Positions 1 to 6,319 of a stretch of DNA of 8,594 nt are shown here, piece by piece. A program made the position numbers and the translations under genes. The DNA is taken from positions 1-8,594 of the forward strand of contig CASDUB010000120.1 of assembly GCA_949283905.1 (NCBI GenBank), given 5' to 3'. Origin of the DNA: an uncultured Lachnospiraceae bacterium (lineage in GTDB: Bacteria > Bacillota > Clostridia > Lachnospirales > Lachnospiraceae). Positions within the stretch are counted from its first letter, which is position 1. Each line of letters begins with the position of its first letter. The notes below the pieces were generated by a model that saw only the letters and a list, made by a program, of their open reading frames with translations, was not told where the DNA came from and searched no databases.

Positions 1-115
1 AATGCATGTCTTTATTTTCTGCCATGTTGCTGCTGCTGCGGCGCATCGAATTTTTGTCATCCGTGCTGCTGGTTTATTTAACAGGCAGAGATTTTTAATA
101 TTTATTGCGCGACAG

Positions 116-145
116 TACCTGATTTTCTGACATTTATATCAGGTA
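116..145. repeat. 8-bp inverted repeat in the leader of the first gene
   Basis: TACCTGAT at 116-123 is mirrored perfectly by ATCAGGTA at 138-145 with a 14-nt gap. The right arm ends 11 nt before the ribosome binding site at 157. No T-run follows on either strand, so it does not look like an intrinsic terminator. It could be an operator or a weak leader hairpin. The rest of 1-172 holds no gene I can support and no convincing promoter. A TTGTCA at 54-59 resembles a -35 box but has no good -10 partner. Confidence 0.4.
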
Positions 146-156
146 AATAAATAATT

Positions 157-163
157 GCAGGAG
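157..163 (+). promoter_or_regulatory. Ribosome binding site fixing the start of the first gene
   Basis: GCAGGAG lies 9 nt upstream of the ATG at 173. A TTG at 155 in the same frame would add six residues, but it sits on this site and has no binding site of its own, so the ATG at 173 is preferred. Confidence 0.7.
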
Positions 164-172
164 AACACATAT

Positions 173-850
173 ATGGAACTTCAGGAATGGGAATTAAAAG
201 AACTTGAAAAGATCCGTCAGTCGAGAAAAAGCCTTGAAACATTATATTATGAAAGCGTTTCAATTCCGGAAAAAGCGGAGCTTCTCGAACAGATGAAAGA
301 AAAAGGCGAAAATCCGGACAGAATCAGGATCATTGAAGAATTATATAAACACAGATATATCAAAGGCGGCAAAGGCGTTGAAAATGTCGACGTTGCTATC
401 AGAGGATGGGTAAATATTAATTTCCTTGCGGAGATGGCAAAAGGCATGTTCGCAAAGAGAAAGATTCCTAAAAAGATAGAAGAAATACTTGAAGATCTCG
501 GAAAAAATGTCTGCGCCAAATACGGCGATCTCGGGATGGAAGTATGGAAAAAAGAGCTTGTAAGCATTGTAAATTTCTATATCCATCTCTGCCGTACAGA
601 CAAGGCGTACACAAGTATCCTCTTTGGCATAGGACATATTAAAAGTGAAAAACTTGAGAGAAAAATATGTTATGACGTTGTCAAGACGGTTCATGCCGTT
701 CCGAGAATTATCGGAACGGATAAATTCAGTGAGCTTGAAGAAGCCGGAATCATAGCTTTTAAGAATGCTTATCCGGATTCGGGAAATCTCATTGAAGCTA
801 TGATACAGAAAGTGGATGCAAAAGAAAACCTTTCTGAGAGTGCAGAATAA
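173..850 (+). CDS. Uncharacterised helical cytoplasmic protein, 225 aa (possibly DUF6553-like)
   Basis: I do not recognise a function. The product is 225 aa, highly charged and mostly helix-forming, with no signal peptide and no membrane segment, so it is probably soluble and cytoplasmic. Residues 1-65 form a Lys/Glu-rich helical region ending in YKHRYI (58-63). More conserved-looking patches are RGWVNINFLAEM (77-88) and CRTDKAYTSILFG (140-152). There are only a few cysteines (114, 140, 166) and no metal-binding pattern, Walker motif or helix-turn-helix that I can see. From memory, its length and style fit a small family seen in Lachnospiraceae and labelled DUF6553, but I could not check this. 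It ends 21 nt before ftsH with no terminator between them, so cotranscription with ftsH, uvrC and hprK is likely. A role linked to FtsH is possible but is only inferred from position. That the gene is real is well supported by its binding site, length and codon use. Confidence 0.85.
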   Translation: MELQEWELKELEKIRQSRKSLETLYYESVSIPEKAELLEQMKEKGENPDRIRIIEELYKHRYIKGGKGVENVDVAIRGWVNINFLAEMAKGMFAKRKIPKKIEEILEDLGKNVCAKYGDLGMEVWKKELVSIVNFYIHLCRTDKAYTSILFGIGHIKSEKLERKICYDVVKTVHAVPRIIGTDKFSELEEAGIIAFKNAYPDSGNLIEAMIQKVDAKENLSESAE

Positions 851-856
851 TAACTA

Positions 857-864
857 AAAGAGAG
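857..864 (+). promoter_or_regulatory. Weak ribosome binding site before the TTG start of ftsH
   Basis: AAAGAGAG is a partial match to the Shine-Dalgarno consensus and lies 7 nt before the TTG at 872. In this frame an in-frame TAA at 851-853 blocks any earlier start. The next Met codon lies inside the first membrane helix, so the weak site and the TTG together decide the start. Confidence 0.6.
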
Positions 865-871
865 TAGTAAC

Positions 872-2803
872 TTGGAAAATAATAATTTAAAGAATAATAA
901 CGAAAAACCTGATAATAATAAAAACAACAAGAAACTGAATATAATTATACTTATAACAGTTCTTGTGATGTTTTTAATGCTTATAAGTATTACTGCGATG
1001 CAGGAACTTGCAAACAGTAAAATTCAGATAACATATGATGAATTTGTAGAGTTCGTAAATGACGGATCCGTAAGTGAGGTTACACTGTCAGGAAGCGTTG
1101 CCGACATTAAATTCGGACCTGAGGACGGCGTGACACTTACTAAAAAGGTAGGCGAGACGGAGATCGAATTCAGAAACCAGAAAGAAGCCACGGTAAATCT
1201 CGTCGGAAATGAGAATGCTCTTCTTGAGCTTCTTCAGGGCAAAGATATCAGACTTGAAAAGGTAACGCCTTCCGCGTTAGGAAGCATTCTTTCTTCAATA
1301 CTGAGTATAGTTCTCCCGCTTGTTATCTTTATAATATTCCTGAATATGGTCATGAAGAGACAGGGAAGCGGACTCATGGGCATGAAAGGAAAAGCAAAAT
1401 CATACGTTCAGAAGGATACAGGCGTATGCTTTGACGATGTGGCGGGAGAAGACGAAGCGAAAGAATCTCTTCAGGAGATCGTAGAGTTTCTTCATAATCC
1501 CGAGAGATTTTCAAGGATCGGCGCAAAACTTCCTAAAGGAGCGCTTCTCGTAGGGCCTCCGGGAACAGGAAAGACTCTTCTTGCCAAAGCAGTGGCAGGC
1601 GAAGCAAAAGTTCCGTTTTTCTCTCTTTCAGGTTCGGAATTCGTAGAAATGTTCGTGGGCGTTGGAGCGTCCAGAGTACGAGAGCTTTTTGATGAGGCAA
1701 AGAAACAGGCTCCGTGTATAGTATTTATCGACGAGATCGATGCTATAGGAAGAACGAGAGACTCGCGTTCGGGCGGAAACGATGAAAGAGAACAGACATT
1801 AAATCAGCTTCTGGCTGAGATGGACGGTTTCGACAGCTCGAAAGCAATACTTATACTTGCTGCTACTAACAGACCTGAAATACTCGATCCGGCGCTTCTG
1901 CGTCCGGGACGTTTTGACAGACGTGTGGTCGTTGACAGACCTGACCTTAAAGGCCGCGAAGCAATTCTTAAGGTTCACGCTGAAAAAGTATTAATAGATG
2001 AAACTGTGGATTTCAAAGAAATAGCTCTTGCAACTTCTGGCGTAACAGGTTCTGATCTTGCAAACATGATAAATGAAGCGGCGATCCTTGCGGTCAAGTA
2101 CGGAAGAAACGCCGTATCACAGAAAGATCTTTTTGAGGCGGTTGAAGTGGTTCTTGTCGGAAAAGAAAAGAAGGACCGCATTCTTTCAAAAGAAGAAAGA
2201 GAGATAGTATCGTATCACGAAGTCGGACATGCTTTGATTTCTGCACTTGATAAAGACGCCGAACCTGTTCAGAAGATCACCATAATCCCGAGAACATTAG
2301 GAGCCCTCGGATATGTAATGCAGGTTCCGGAAGAAGAAAAATATCTCAATACCCGCTCTGAACTTAACAGTATGCTGGTAGGATATCTCGGAGGAAGAGC
2401 GGCGGAAGAGATAGTATTCGGAAATGTCACTACAGGAGCGGCGAACGATATTGAAAAAGCTACGAAGCTCTGCAGAGCCATGATAACTCAGTACGGAATG
2501 TCTGAAAAATTCGGACTGATGGGACTTGAAAGCAGGGAAAATGAGTATCTCGACAGACGTACCATGATGATGTGCGGAGATGAAACTGCTTCGGAAGTTG
2601 ACAGAGAAGTAATGAAAATGCTTCATGAAGCCTACGAAAAGGCTAAAAGCATGCTTACTGAAAACAGAGACGTTCTGGACAAGATCGCTCGTTTTCTTAT
2701 AGAAAAAGAAACTATCACAGGCAAAGAGTTTATGGATCTGTTCCATAACGCAATAGCTGAAAGAGAACAGGAAACATGTCCTTCTGTATCGACGATGAAT
2801 TAA
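872..2803 (+). CDS. ftsH: ATP-dependent zinc metalloprotease FtsH
   Basis: FtsH is a membrane-anchored hexameric AAA+ protease that unfolds and degrades misassembled membrane proteins and some short-lived regulators on the cytoplasmic face. The domain order is complete: an Asn-rich cytoplasmic tail (1-22), membrane helix 1 (about 23-43), an extracytoplasmic domain (about 45-135), membrane helix 2 (about 137-160), the AAA+ module, and the M41 peptidase. Visible motifs are Walker A GPPGTGKT (228-235), the pore loop FVG (261-263), Walker B IVFIDEID (283-290), the second region of homology ending RPGRFDR (344-350), the zinc site HEVGH (449-453) and the likely third ligand Asp526 in TGAAND. At 643 aa it has the usual length. 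The start is a TTG, since no ATG lies before helix 1. The last nine residues are encoded in the overlap with uvrC. It probably shares a transcript with the genes on both sides. Identity is essentially certain. Confidence 0.98.
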   Translation: MENNNLKNNNEKPDNNKNNKKLNIIILITVLVMFLMLISITAMQELANSKIQITYDEFVEFVNDGSVSEVTLSGSVADIKFGPEDGVTLTKKVGETEIEFRNQKEATVNLVGNENALLELLQGKDIRLEKVTPSALGSILSSILSIVLPLVIFIIFLNMVMKRQGSGLMGMKGKAKSYVQKDTGVCFDDVAGEDEAKESLQEIVEFLHNPERFSRIGAKLPKGALLVGPPGTGKTLLAKAVAGEAKVPFFSLSGSEFVEMFVGVGASRVRELFDEAKKQAPCIVFIDEIDAIGRTRDSRSGGNDEREQTLNQLLAEMDGFDSSKAILILAATNRPEILDPALLRPGRFDRRVVVDRPDLKGREAILKVHAEKVLIDETVDFKEIALATSGVTGSDLANMINEAAILAVKYGRNAVSQKDLFEAVEVVLVGKEKKDRILSKEEREIVSYHEVGHALISALDKDAEPVQKITIIPRTLGALGYVMQVPEEEKYLNTRSELNSMLVGYLGGRAAEEIVFGNVTTGAANDIEKATKLCRAMITQYGMSEKFGLMGLESRENEYLDRRTMMMCGDETASEVDREVMKMLHEAYEKAKSMLTENRDVLDKIARFLIEKETITGKEFMDLFHNAIAEREQETCPSVSTMN

Positions 2804-4629
2804 AAAAACTGCCGAAGTCGCCGGGCGTATATATAATGCATGACGAAGCTGACGACATTATATATGTCGGCAAAGCCGTTAATTTGAGAAACAGGGTAAG
2901 GCAGTATTTTCAAAAAGACGGTGACGGCAGGCAGAAAATAAAGAAGATGGTTCCGCAGATAGCGCGGTTCGAATATATAATTACAGATTCGGAACTCGAG
3001 GCGCTGATACTTGAATGCAACCTTATCAAGGAATACAGACCGAAATATAATACGCTTCTGATGGACGACAAGTCATATCCGTTCATTCGGGTCACGGTAA
3101 ACGAGGATTTTCCGCGTATACTTATTACAAGAAGAATGAAGAAAGACCATTCTAGGTATTTCGGACCGTATTCCAATGCAGGAGCCGTAAAAGAAACGGT
3201 CGAGCTTTTAAGAAAGCTTTTTAATATACGAAGCTGCAATTTAAAGCTTGTATCGGGACAGTTTACCGAAAGACCATGTCTTTATTATCATATTCATCAG
3301 TGCGAAGCACCGTGTCAGGGTTTTGTGTCTGAAGAAGAATATAAAAAAGGAATACAAAGAGCACTGGATTTCTTAAACGGCAATTACAGGGATATTTTAA
3401 AAGAGCTGAATGCAAAGATGCAGGAAGCGTCACAGGATATGCGCTTTGAAGAAGCCGGACAGTACAGAGATCTGATTGAAAGCGTTAAGCATATAGGCGA
3501 AAACCAGAAAGCGACGATGGGATCCGGCGATGACAGGGATATAATAGCCGTTGCCTCCAAAGATACCGAGGCGATCGCACAGATATTCTTTGTAAGAGAC
3601 GGAAAGCTCATAGGCAGGGAGCATTATCATCTGCAGACAGATCCGAATGAAACAGACGGAGATATGATAGAAGAGTTTATAAAACAGTTTTATTCCGGAA
3701 CTCCGTTCGTGCCGTCGCAGCTGATGCTTTCATCCGAAATACCCGACAGTGAAATCATTGAAAAATGGCTTACTGAAAAAAGAGGCAGCAAAGTGAAGAT
3801 TATTGTTCCCCAGAAGGGACAGAAAGAAAAACTTGTAGCCCTCGCCCAGAAAAACGCCGGTCTCGTGCTTGAACAGGATATTGAGCGTCTCAAAAAAGAA
3901 GAGGCGTCAACACGGGGAGCCGTATCTGAAATAGGGCAGCTTCTCGGAATACCGTTCCCGAAAAGAATAGAATCTTATGATATATCAAATATCAGCGGCT
4001 TTCAAAATGTCGGCTCCATGATCGTATATGAAAACGGAAGACCGAAGAAAGCCGATTACAGAAAGTTCCGTATAAGATCGGTAGTCGGAGCCGACGATTA
4101 TGCAAGCATGGAAGAAGTGCTTGAAAGAAGATTCGAAAGAGCGCTGGAAAAAAGCAGCGGATTTGAAGAGCTGCCTGACCTTATTCTGATGGACGGCGGC
4201 AAAGGACAGGTTCACAGCTGTCTTAAAGTGCTGAATAAACTGGGGATAAATGTTCCGGTTGCAGGAATGGTAAAAGATGATAAACACAGGACAAGAGGTC
4301 TTTATTATATGGACCGTGAACTTGCATTTGAGAAGAATTCCGAATGTTTCCATCTTCTGACAAGAATACAGGATGAAGTTCACAGGTTCGCGATAACATA
4401 TCACAGACTTTTAAGAAGTAAAGGACAGGTCAGATCGGTATTGGACGATATACCATTGATAGGACCTGCGAGAAAAAAAGTACTGATGCGTTCGTATGAA
4501 AGTATCGATCAGATAAAAAAAGCCACTGTCGATGAACTGAGCGCATTGCCCGGAATGAATCAAGCTGCGGCGGCTGCCGTTCATGATTTTTTTCAAAATA
4601 AAGAAACAGGGGGAGATGAACATGAATGA
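2776..4629 (+). CDS. uvrC: Excinuclease ABC subunit C (UvrC)
   Basis: UvrC is the nuclease of nucleotide excision repair. Recruited by UvrB at a lesion, it cuts the damaged strand first 3' and then 5'. The 617-aa product has every expected part: a GIY-YIG nuclease (about 14-92, with GVY 17-19, YVG 30-32 and Arg40 in place), four cysteines (154, 168, 176, 180) in the spacing of the UvrC iron-sulfur site, a UVR helical UvrB-binding motif (about 202-237), an RNase H-like nuclease with the probable triad Asp402, Asp473 and His536, and a C-terminal tandem helix-hairpin-helix region (about 556-606). The start at 2776 is forced: an in-frame TGA lies at 2758-2760, and the next Met is residue 21, inside the GIY motif region. 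The gene therefore overlaps ftsH by 28 nt. Its Shine-Dalgarno site is poor (AGGA only 3 nt away), which suggests translational coupling to ftsH. Confidence 0.97.
   Translation: MSFCIDDELKKLPKSPGVYIMHDEADDIIYVGKAVNLRNRVRQYFQKDGDGRQKIKKMVPQIARFEYIITDSELEALILECNLIKEYRPKYNTLLMDDKSYPFIRVTVNEDFPRILITRRMKKDHSRYFGPYSNAGAVKETVELLRKLFNIRSCNLKLVSGQFTERPCLYYHIHQCEAPCQGFVSEEEYKKGIQRALDFLNGNYRDILKELNAKMQEASQDMRFEEAGQYRDLIESVKHIGENQKATMGSGDDRDIIAVASKDTEAIAQIFFVRDGKLIGREHYHLQTDPNETDGDMIEEFIKQFYSGTPFVPSQLMLSSEIPDSEIIEKWLTEKRGSKVKIIVPQKGQKEKLVALAQKNAGLVLEQDIERLKKEEASTRGAVSEIGQLLGIPFPKRIESYDISNISGFQNVGSMIVYENGRPKKADYRKFRIRSVVGADDYASMEEVLERRFERALEKSSGFEELPDLILMDGGKGQVHSCLKVLNKLGINVPVAGMVKDDKHRTRGLYYMDRELAFEKNSECFHLLTRIQDEVHRFAITYHRLLRSKGQVRSVLDDIPLIGPARKKVLMRSYESIDQIKKATVDELSALPGMNQAAAAAVHDFFQNKETGGDEHE
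4608..4615 (+). promoter_or_regulatory. Ribosome binding site of hprK inside the end of uvrC
   Basis: AGGGGGAG is a strong site 6 nt before the ATG at 4622. In-frame ATGs at 4583 and 4616 are less likely. The first has no binding site and adds 13 residues untypical of the family, and the second abuts the site directly. Confidence 0.75.
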
Positions 4630-5557
4630 TGAAAGATATGTAACAATTGATGAGTATGTTGAAGAAATGGGTCTTAAAATACTTACGCCCGACGTGGACA
4701 GATCAACAAAAAAAATTACTCTTTCGGAGATTAACAGACCGGCGCTTCAGCTTGCAGGATACTACAGCCATTATAATCATGACCGTATCCAGCTTATCGG
4801 AAACGTAGAATTTGATTATTTGTACAGTCTTTCAAAAGAGGAACGTCTCTCGACATTTGAAAAACTTGTATCGACCGATATTCCGTGCATTGTATTTACA
4901 ATGTCGAATATGCCCGATCAGGATATGCTCGATATTGCTATGCAGTACGGATGTCCTATTCTTTCGAGTGAGAAAACAACTTCTGAGATAGCTGCGGAAA
5001 CTATCAGATGGATGAACGAACAGCTTGCTCCGATGATTTCAATCCACGGAGTTCTTGTCGACGTTTTCGGCGAGGGTATTCTTATAACGGGAGACAGCGG
5101 AATCGGTAAAAGCGAGGCAGCTCTTGAGCTTATCAAACGTGGACACCGTCTGGTATCTGACGACGTAGTCGAGATTCGTAAAGTTTCTGATGTTACGCTT
5201 ATCGGTTCTGCACCTGAGATCACAAAACATTTTATTGAACTTCGCGGTATCGGAATAGTAGATGTAAAAACGCTGTTTGGTATTGAAGCCGTAGAAGAGC
5301 ATTATAAAATCGGTCTTGTAATAAAACTCGCTGAGTGGGACAAAGACAAAGAATACGACAGGCTCGGCCTTGAAGACGAGTTTACAGAGTACCTTGGAGT
5401 AAGGATACCGAGTCATACGATTCCTGTAAGACCGGGACGTAATCTTGCCATTATCGTAGAGACTGCCGCAATCAACCACAGACAGAGAAACATGGGTTAC
5501 AATGCAGCGCATGAACTCTACAGAAGAGTACAGGAAAATCTTCTGAAAAGAAAATAA
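4622..5557 (+). CDS. hprK: HPr kinase/phosphorylase
   Basis: HprK phosphorylates HPr of the sugar phosphotransferase system on Ser46 using ATP or pyrophosphate, and removes the phosphate when energy is low. In Gram-positive bacteria P-Ser-HPr is the cofactor of CcpA in carbon catabolite repression. With the start at 4622 the product is 311 aa, the normal length. The N-terminal HPrK_N-type domain (about 1-130) is followed by the kinase domain, with His142, the P-loop GDSGIGKS (157-164), the catalytic acidic pair Asp180-Asp181 after HRLVS, the family signature ELRGIGIVDV (206-215) and the C-terminal IPVRPGRN segment (267-274). The gene overlaps uvrC by 8 nt (ATG at 4622, uvrC TGA at 4627-4629), so it is translated from the same message. 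In many clostridia murB and other genes follow hprK. Here a terminator follows, so hprK closes the operon. Its target HPr (ptsH) is not in the window. Confidence 0.96.
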   Translation: MNDERYVTIDEYVEEMGLKILTPDVDRSTKKITLSEINRPALQLAGYYSHYNHDRIQLIGNVEFDYLYSLSKEERLSTFEKLVSTDIPCIVFTMSNMPDQDMLDIAMQYGCPILSSEKTTSEIAAETIRWMNEQLAPMISIHGVLVDVFGEGILITGDSGIGKSEAALELIKRGHRLVSDDVVEIRKVSDVTLIGSAPEITKHFIELRGIGIVDVKTLFGIEAVEEHYKIGLVIKLAEWDKDKEYDRLGLEDEFTEYLGVRIPSHTIPVRPGRNLAIIVETAAINHRQRNMGYNAAHELYRRVQENLLKRK

Positions 5558-5561
5558 TCGC

Positions 5562-5600
5562 AAAAAAGGGGTTTTGTCTTTTGAAGGCAAAACCCCGTAT
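5562..5600. terminator. Intrinsic terminator between convergent hprK and yigZ
   Basis: A 13-bp stem is formed by 5568-5580 (GGGGTTTTGTCTT) and 5584-5596 (AAGGCAAAACCCC), with a 3-nt loop (TTG) and one T-G wobble pair. Read on the minus strand it is followed at once by six T (AAAAAA at 5562-5567 on the plus strand), a classic terminator for yigZ. Read on the plus strand the tail is only GTATAGTTT, so it should stop hprK transcripts less sharply. It fills nearly all of the 50-nt gap. Confidence 0.88.
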
Positions 5601-5607
5601 AGTTTAA

Positions 5608-6234
5608 TCATATTTCAAAAAATCCGGTTTCCGTCACTTCAACATCAGCTTTATTCTGTGTTGCTTCAGAGACGGCTTTTATAAGCTCATCTTTACGGTC
5701 TTCAGAAATAAGGAGTGTAAATACAACGCTGTCGGTATAATCAGATGAAAGTATGACCGCTTCTTTTTGAGCAAACATATATTGGAGCTTTCCGACATCA
5801 TTGTATGATGCTTTGATCCTGAGCTGCGAAGCATATACCATTTCTTTCAGAACCGCATTTGACAGGCATTCTTCTACGGCTTTTGTATAAGCTCTCACAA
5901 GTCCGCCGGTGCCTAAAAGCGTGCCGCCGAAATATCTTGTTACGACGCAGACCACATCATAAAGATTGTTGCCTGACAGTACGTTCAGTATCGGCTTTCC
6001 GGCAGTTCCGGAAGGTTCGCCGTCGTCGGAAGAGTGCATTACCTGCTGCGTGGTTCCGAGAATATAAGCAGAACAGTTGTGACGGGCATCCCAGTATTTC
6101 TTTTTCATTTCTTTTATGAAATCGACAGCTTCTTCTTCTGTGGAAGCGGGAGCGATTGTCGCGATAAAACGCGATTTTTTTTCGACTATTTCGCCCTGAA
6201 AAATATCAGATATTGTTTTAAAATCAGATGACAT
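5608..6234 (-). CDS. yigZ: YigZ/IMPACT family protein (UPF0029)
   Basis: The 208-aa product belongs to the YigZ (E. coli) / YvyE (B. subtilis) family. These cytoplasmic proteins are related to eukaryotic IMPACT, and a link to translation has been proposed, but the bacterial role is not firmly settled. The N-terminal UPF0029/Impact domain (about 16-122) carries the family blocks DARHNC (49-54), SDDGEPSGTAG (69-79) and TRYFGGTLLGTGGLVRAY (99-116). The C-terminal DUF1949-type domain covers about 138-194. The start is the ATG at 6234, preceded by AAGGAA on the minus strand (6247-6242) at a 7-nt spacing. The open frame continues 97 codons further upstream, but that part runs across the promoter and start of the divergent gene and resembles no YigZ protein. 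The gene is monocistronic, with its own promoter upstream and the terminator at 5562-5600 downstream. Confidence 0.95.
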   Translation of the reverse strand: MSSDFKTISDIFQGEIVEKKSRFIATIAPASTEEEAVDFIKEMKKKYWDARHNCSAYILGTTQQVMHSSDDGEPSGTAGKPILNVLSGNNLYDVVCVVTRYFGGTLLGTGGLVRAYTKAVEECLSNAVLKEMVYASQLRIKASYNDVGKLQYMFAQKEAVILSSDYTDSVVFTLLISEDRKDELIKAVSEATQNKADVEVTETGFFEI

Positions 6235-6241
6235 ATTATAA

Positions 6242-6247
6242 TTCCTT
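6242..6247 (-). promoter_or_regulatory. Ribosome binding site of yigZ
   Basis: The minus strand reads AAGGAA, 7 nt before the ATG at 6234. This supports the 208-aa start over the longer open frame. Confidence 0.75.
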
Positions 6248-6261
6248 AACAAAAAAACACT

Positions 6262-6289
6262 TTTACAATTTATTCTAAAATGATATAAT
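6262..6289 (+). promoter_or_regulatory. Sigma-A-type promoter of the penicillin-binding protein gene
   Basis: TTTACA (6262-6267) and a perfect TATAAT (6284-6289) are separated by 16 nt, with an extended -10 TG at 6281-6282. Transcription should begin near 6295, giving a leader of about 25 nt that carries the strong ribosome binding site. Confidence 0.8.
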
Positions 6290-6308
6290 AGTTTGAAATT
6301 TATTTCAA
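6280..6308 (-). promoter_or_regulatory. Probable sigma-A-type promoter of yigZ, overlapping the divergent promoter
   Basis: On the minus strand TTGAAA (6308-6303) and TATCAT (6285-6280) are separated by exactly 17 nt, each one mismatch from consensus. The -10 box shares bases 6284-6285 with the opposite-strand TATAAT. Transcription would start near 6273, about 26 nt before the yigZ binding site. Confidence 0.6.
6293..6308. repeat. 16-bp palindrome TTGAAATTTATTTCAA in the divergent promoter
   Basis: TTGAAAT (6293-6299) and ATTTCAA (6302-6308) are perfect inverted arms around a TT centre. The palindrome covers the expected start point of the plus-strand transcript and the -35 box of the yigZ promoter, so a bound protein could block both. 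It is AT-rich and may be chance. With a 2-nt centre it is a poor RNA hairpin. Confidence 0.4.
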
Positions 6309-6313
6309 GGAGG
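6307..6313 (+). promoter_or_regulatory. Consensus ribosome binding site of the penicillin-binding protein gene
   Basis: AAGGAGG, 6 nt before the ATG at 6320, is a near-ideal site that fixes the start. Its first two bases are shared with the palindrome at 6293-6308. Confidence 0.85.
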
Positions 6314-6319
6314 CGTTTC

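Noticed and set aside
27..45. Short GCT/GCG trinucleotide run as a repeat element
   Set aside because: Only a few units, imperfect, with no copies elsewhere in the window apart from a short GTGCTGCTGG at 63-72.
1..60. Possible start of a divergent minus-strand gene (ATG at 60, 46 or 25 on the minus strand)
   Set aside because: None of the candidate starts has a convincing ribosome binding site and too few codons are visible to judge.
2..130. Plus-strand open frame of 42 codons (and a Cys-rich frame ending at 81)
   Set aside because: There is no ribosome binding site in view and the composition (Ala run from GCT/GCG repeats, many Phe/Ile) looks like chance. It could be the tail of a gene cut by the window edge, but nothing supports that.
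2297..2746. 149-codon minus-strand open frame inside ftsH, and similar long antisense frames inside uvrC, hprK and the first gene
   Set aside because: They are fully inside clearly coding genes, have no family resemblance, and have no promoter or binding site that I could see. They are mirror frames of AT-rich coding sequence.
4583..4621. Longer hprK start at 4583 adding 13 residues
   Set aside because: No binding site precedes it and it would deepen the overlap with uvrC to 47 nt. The ATG at 4622 has a strong site at a good distance.
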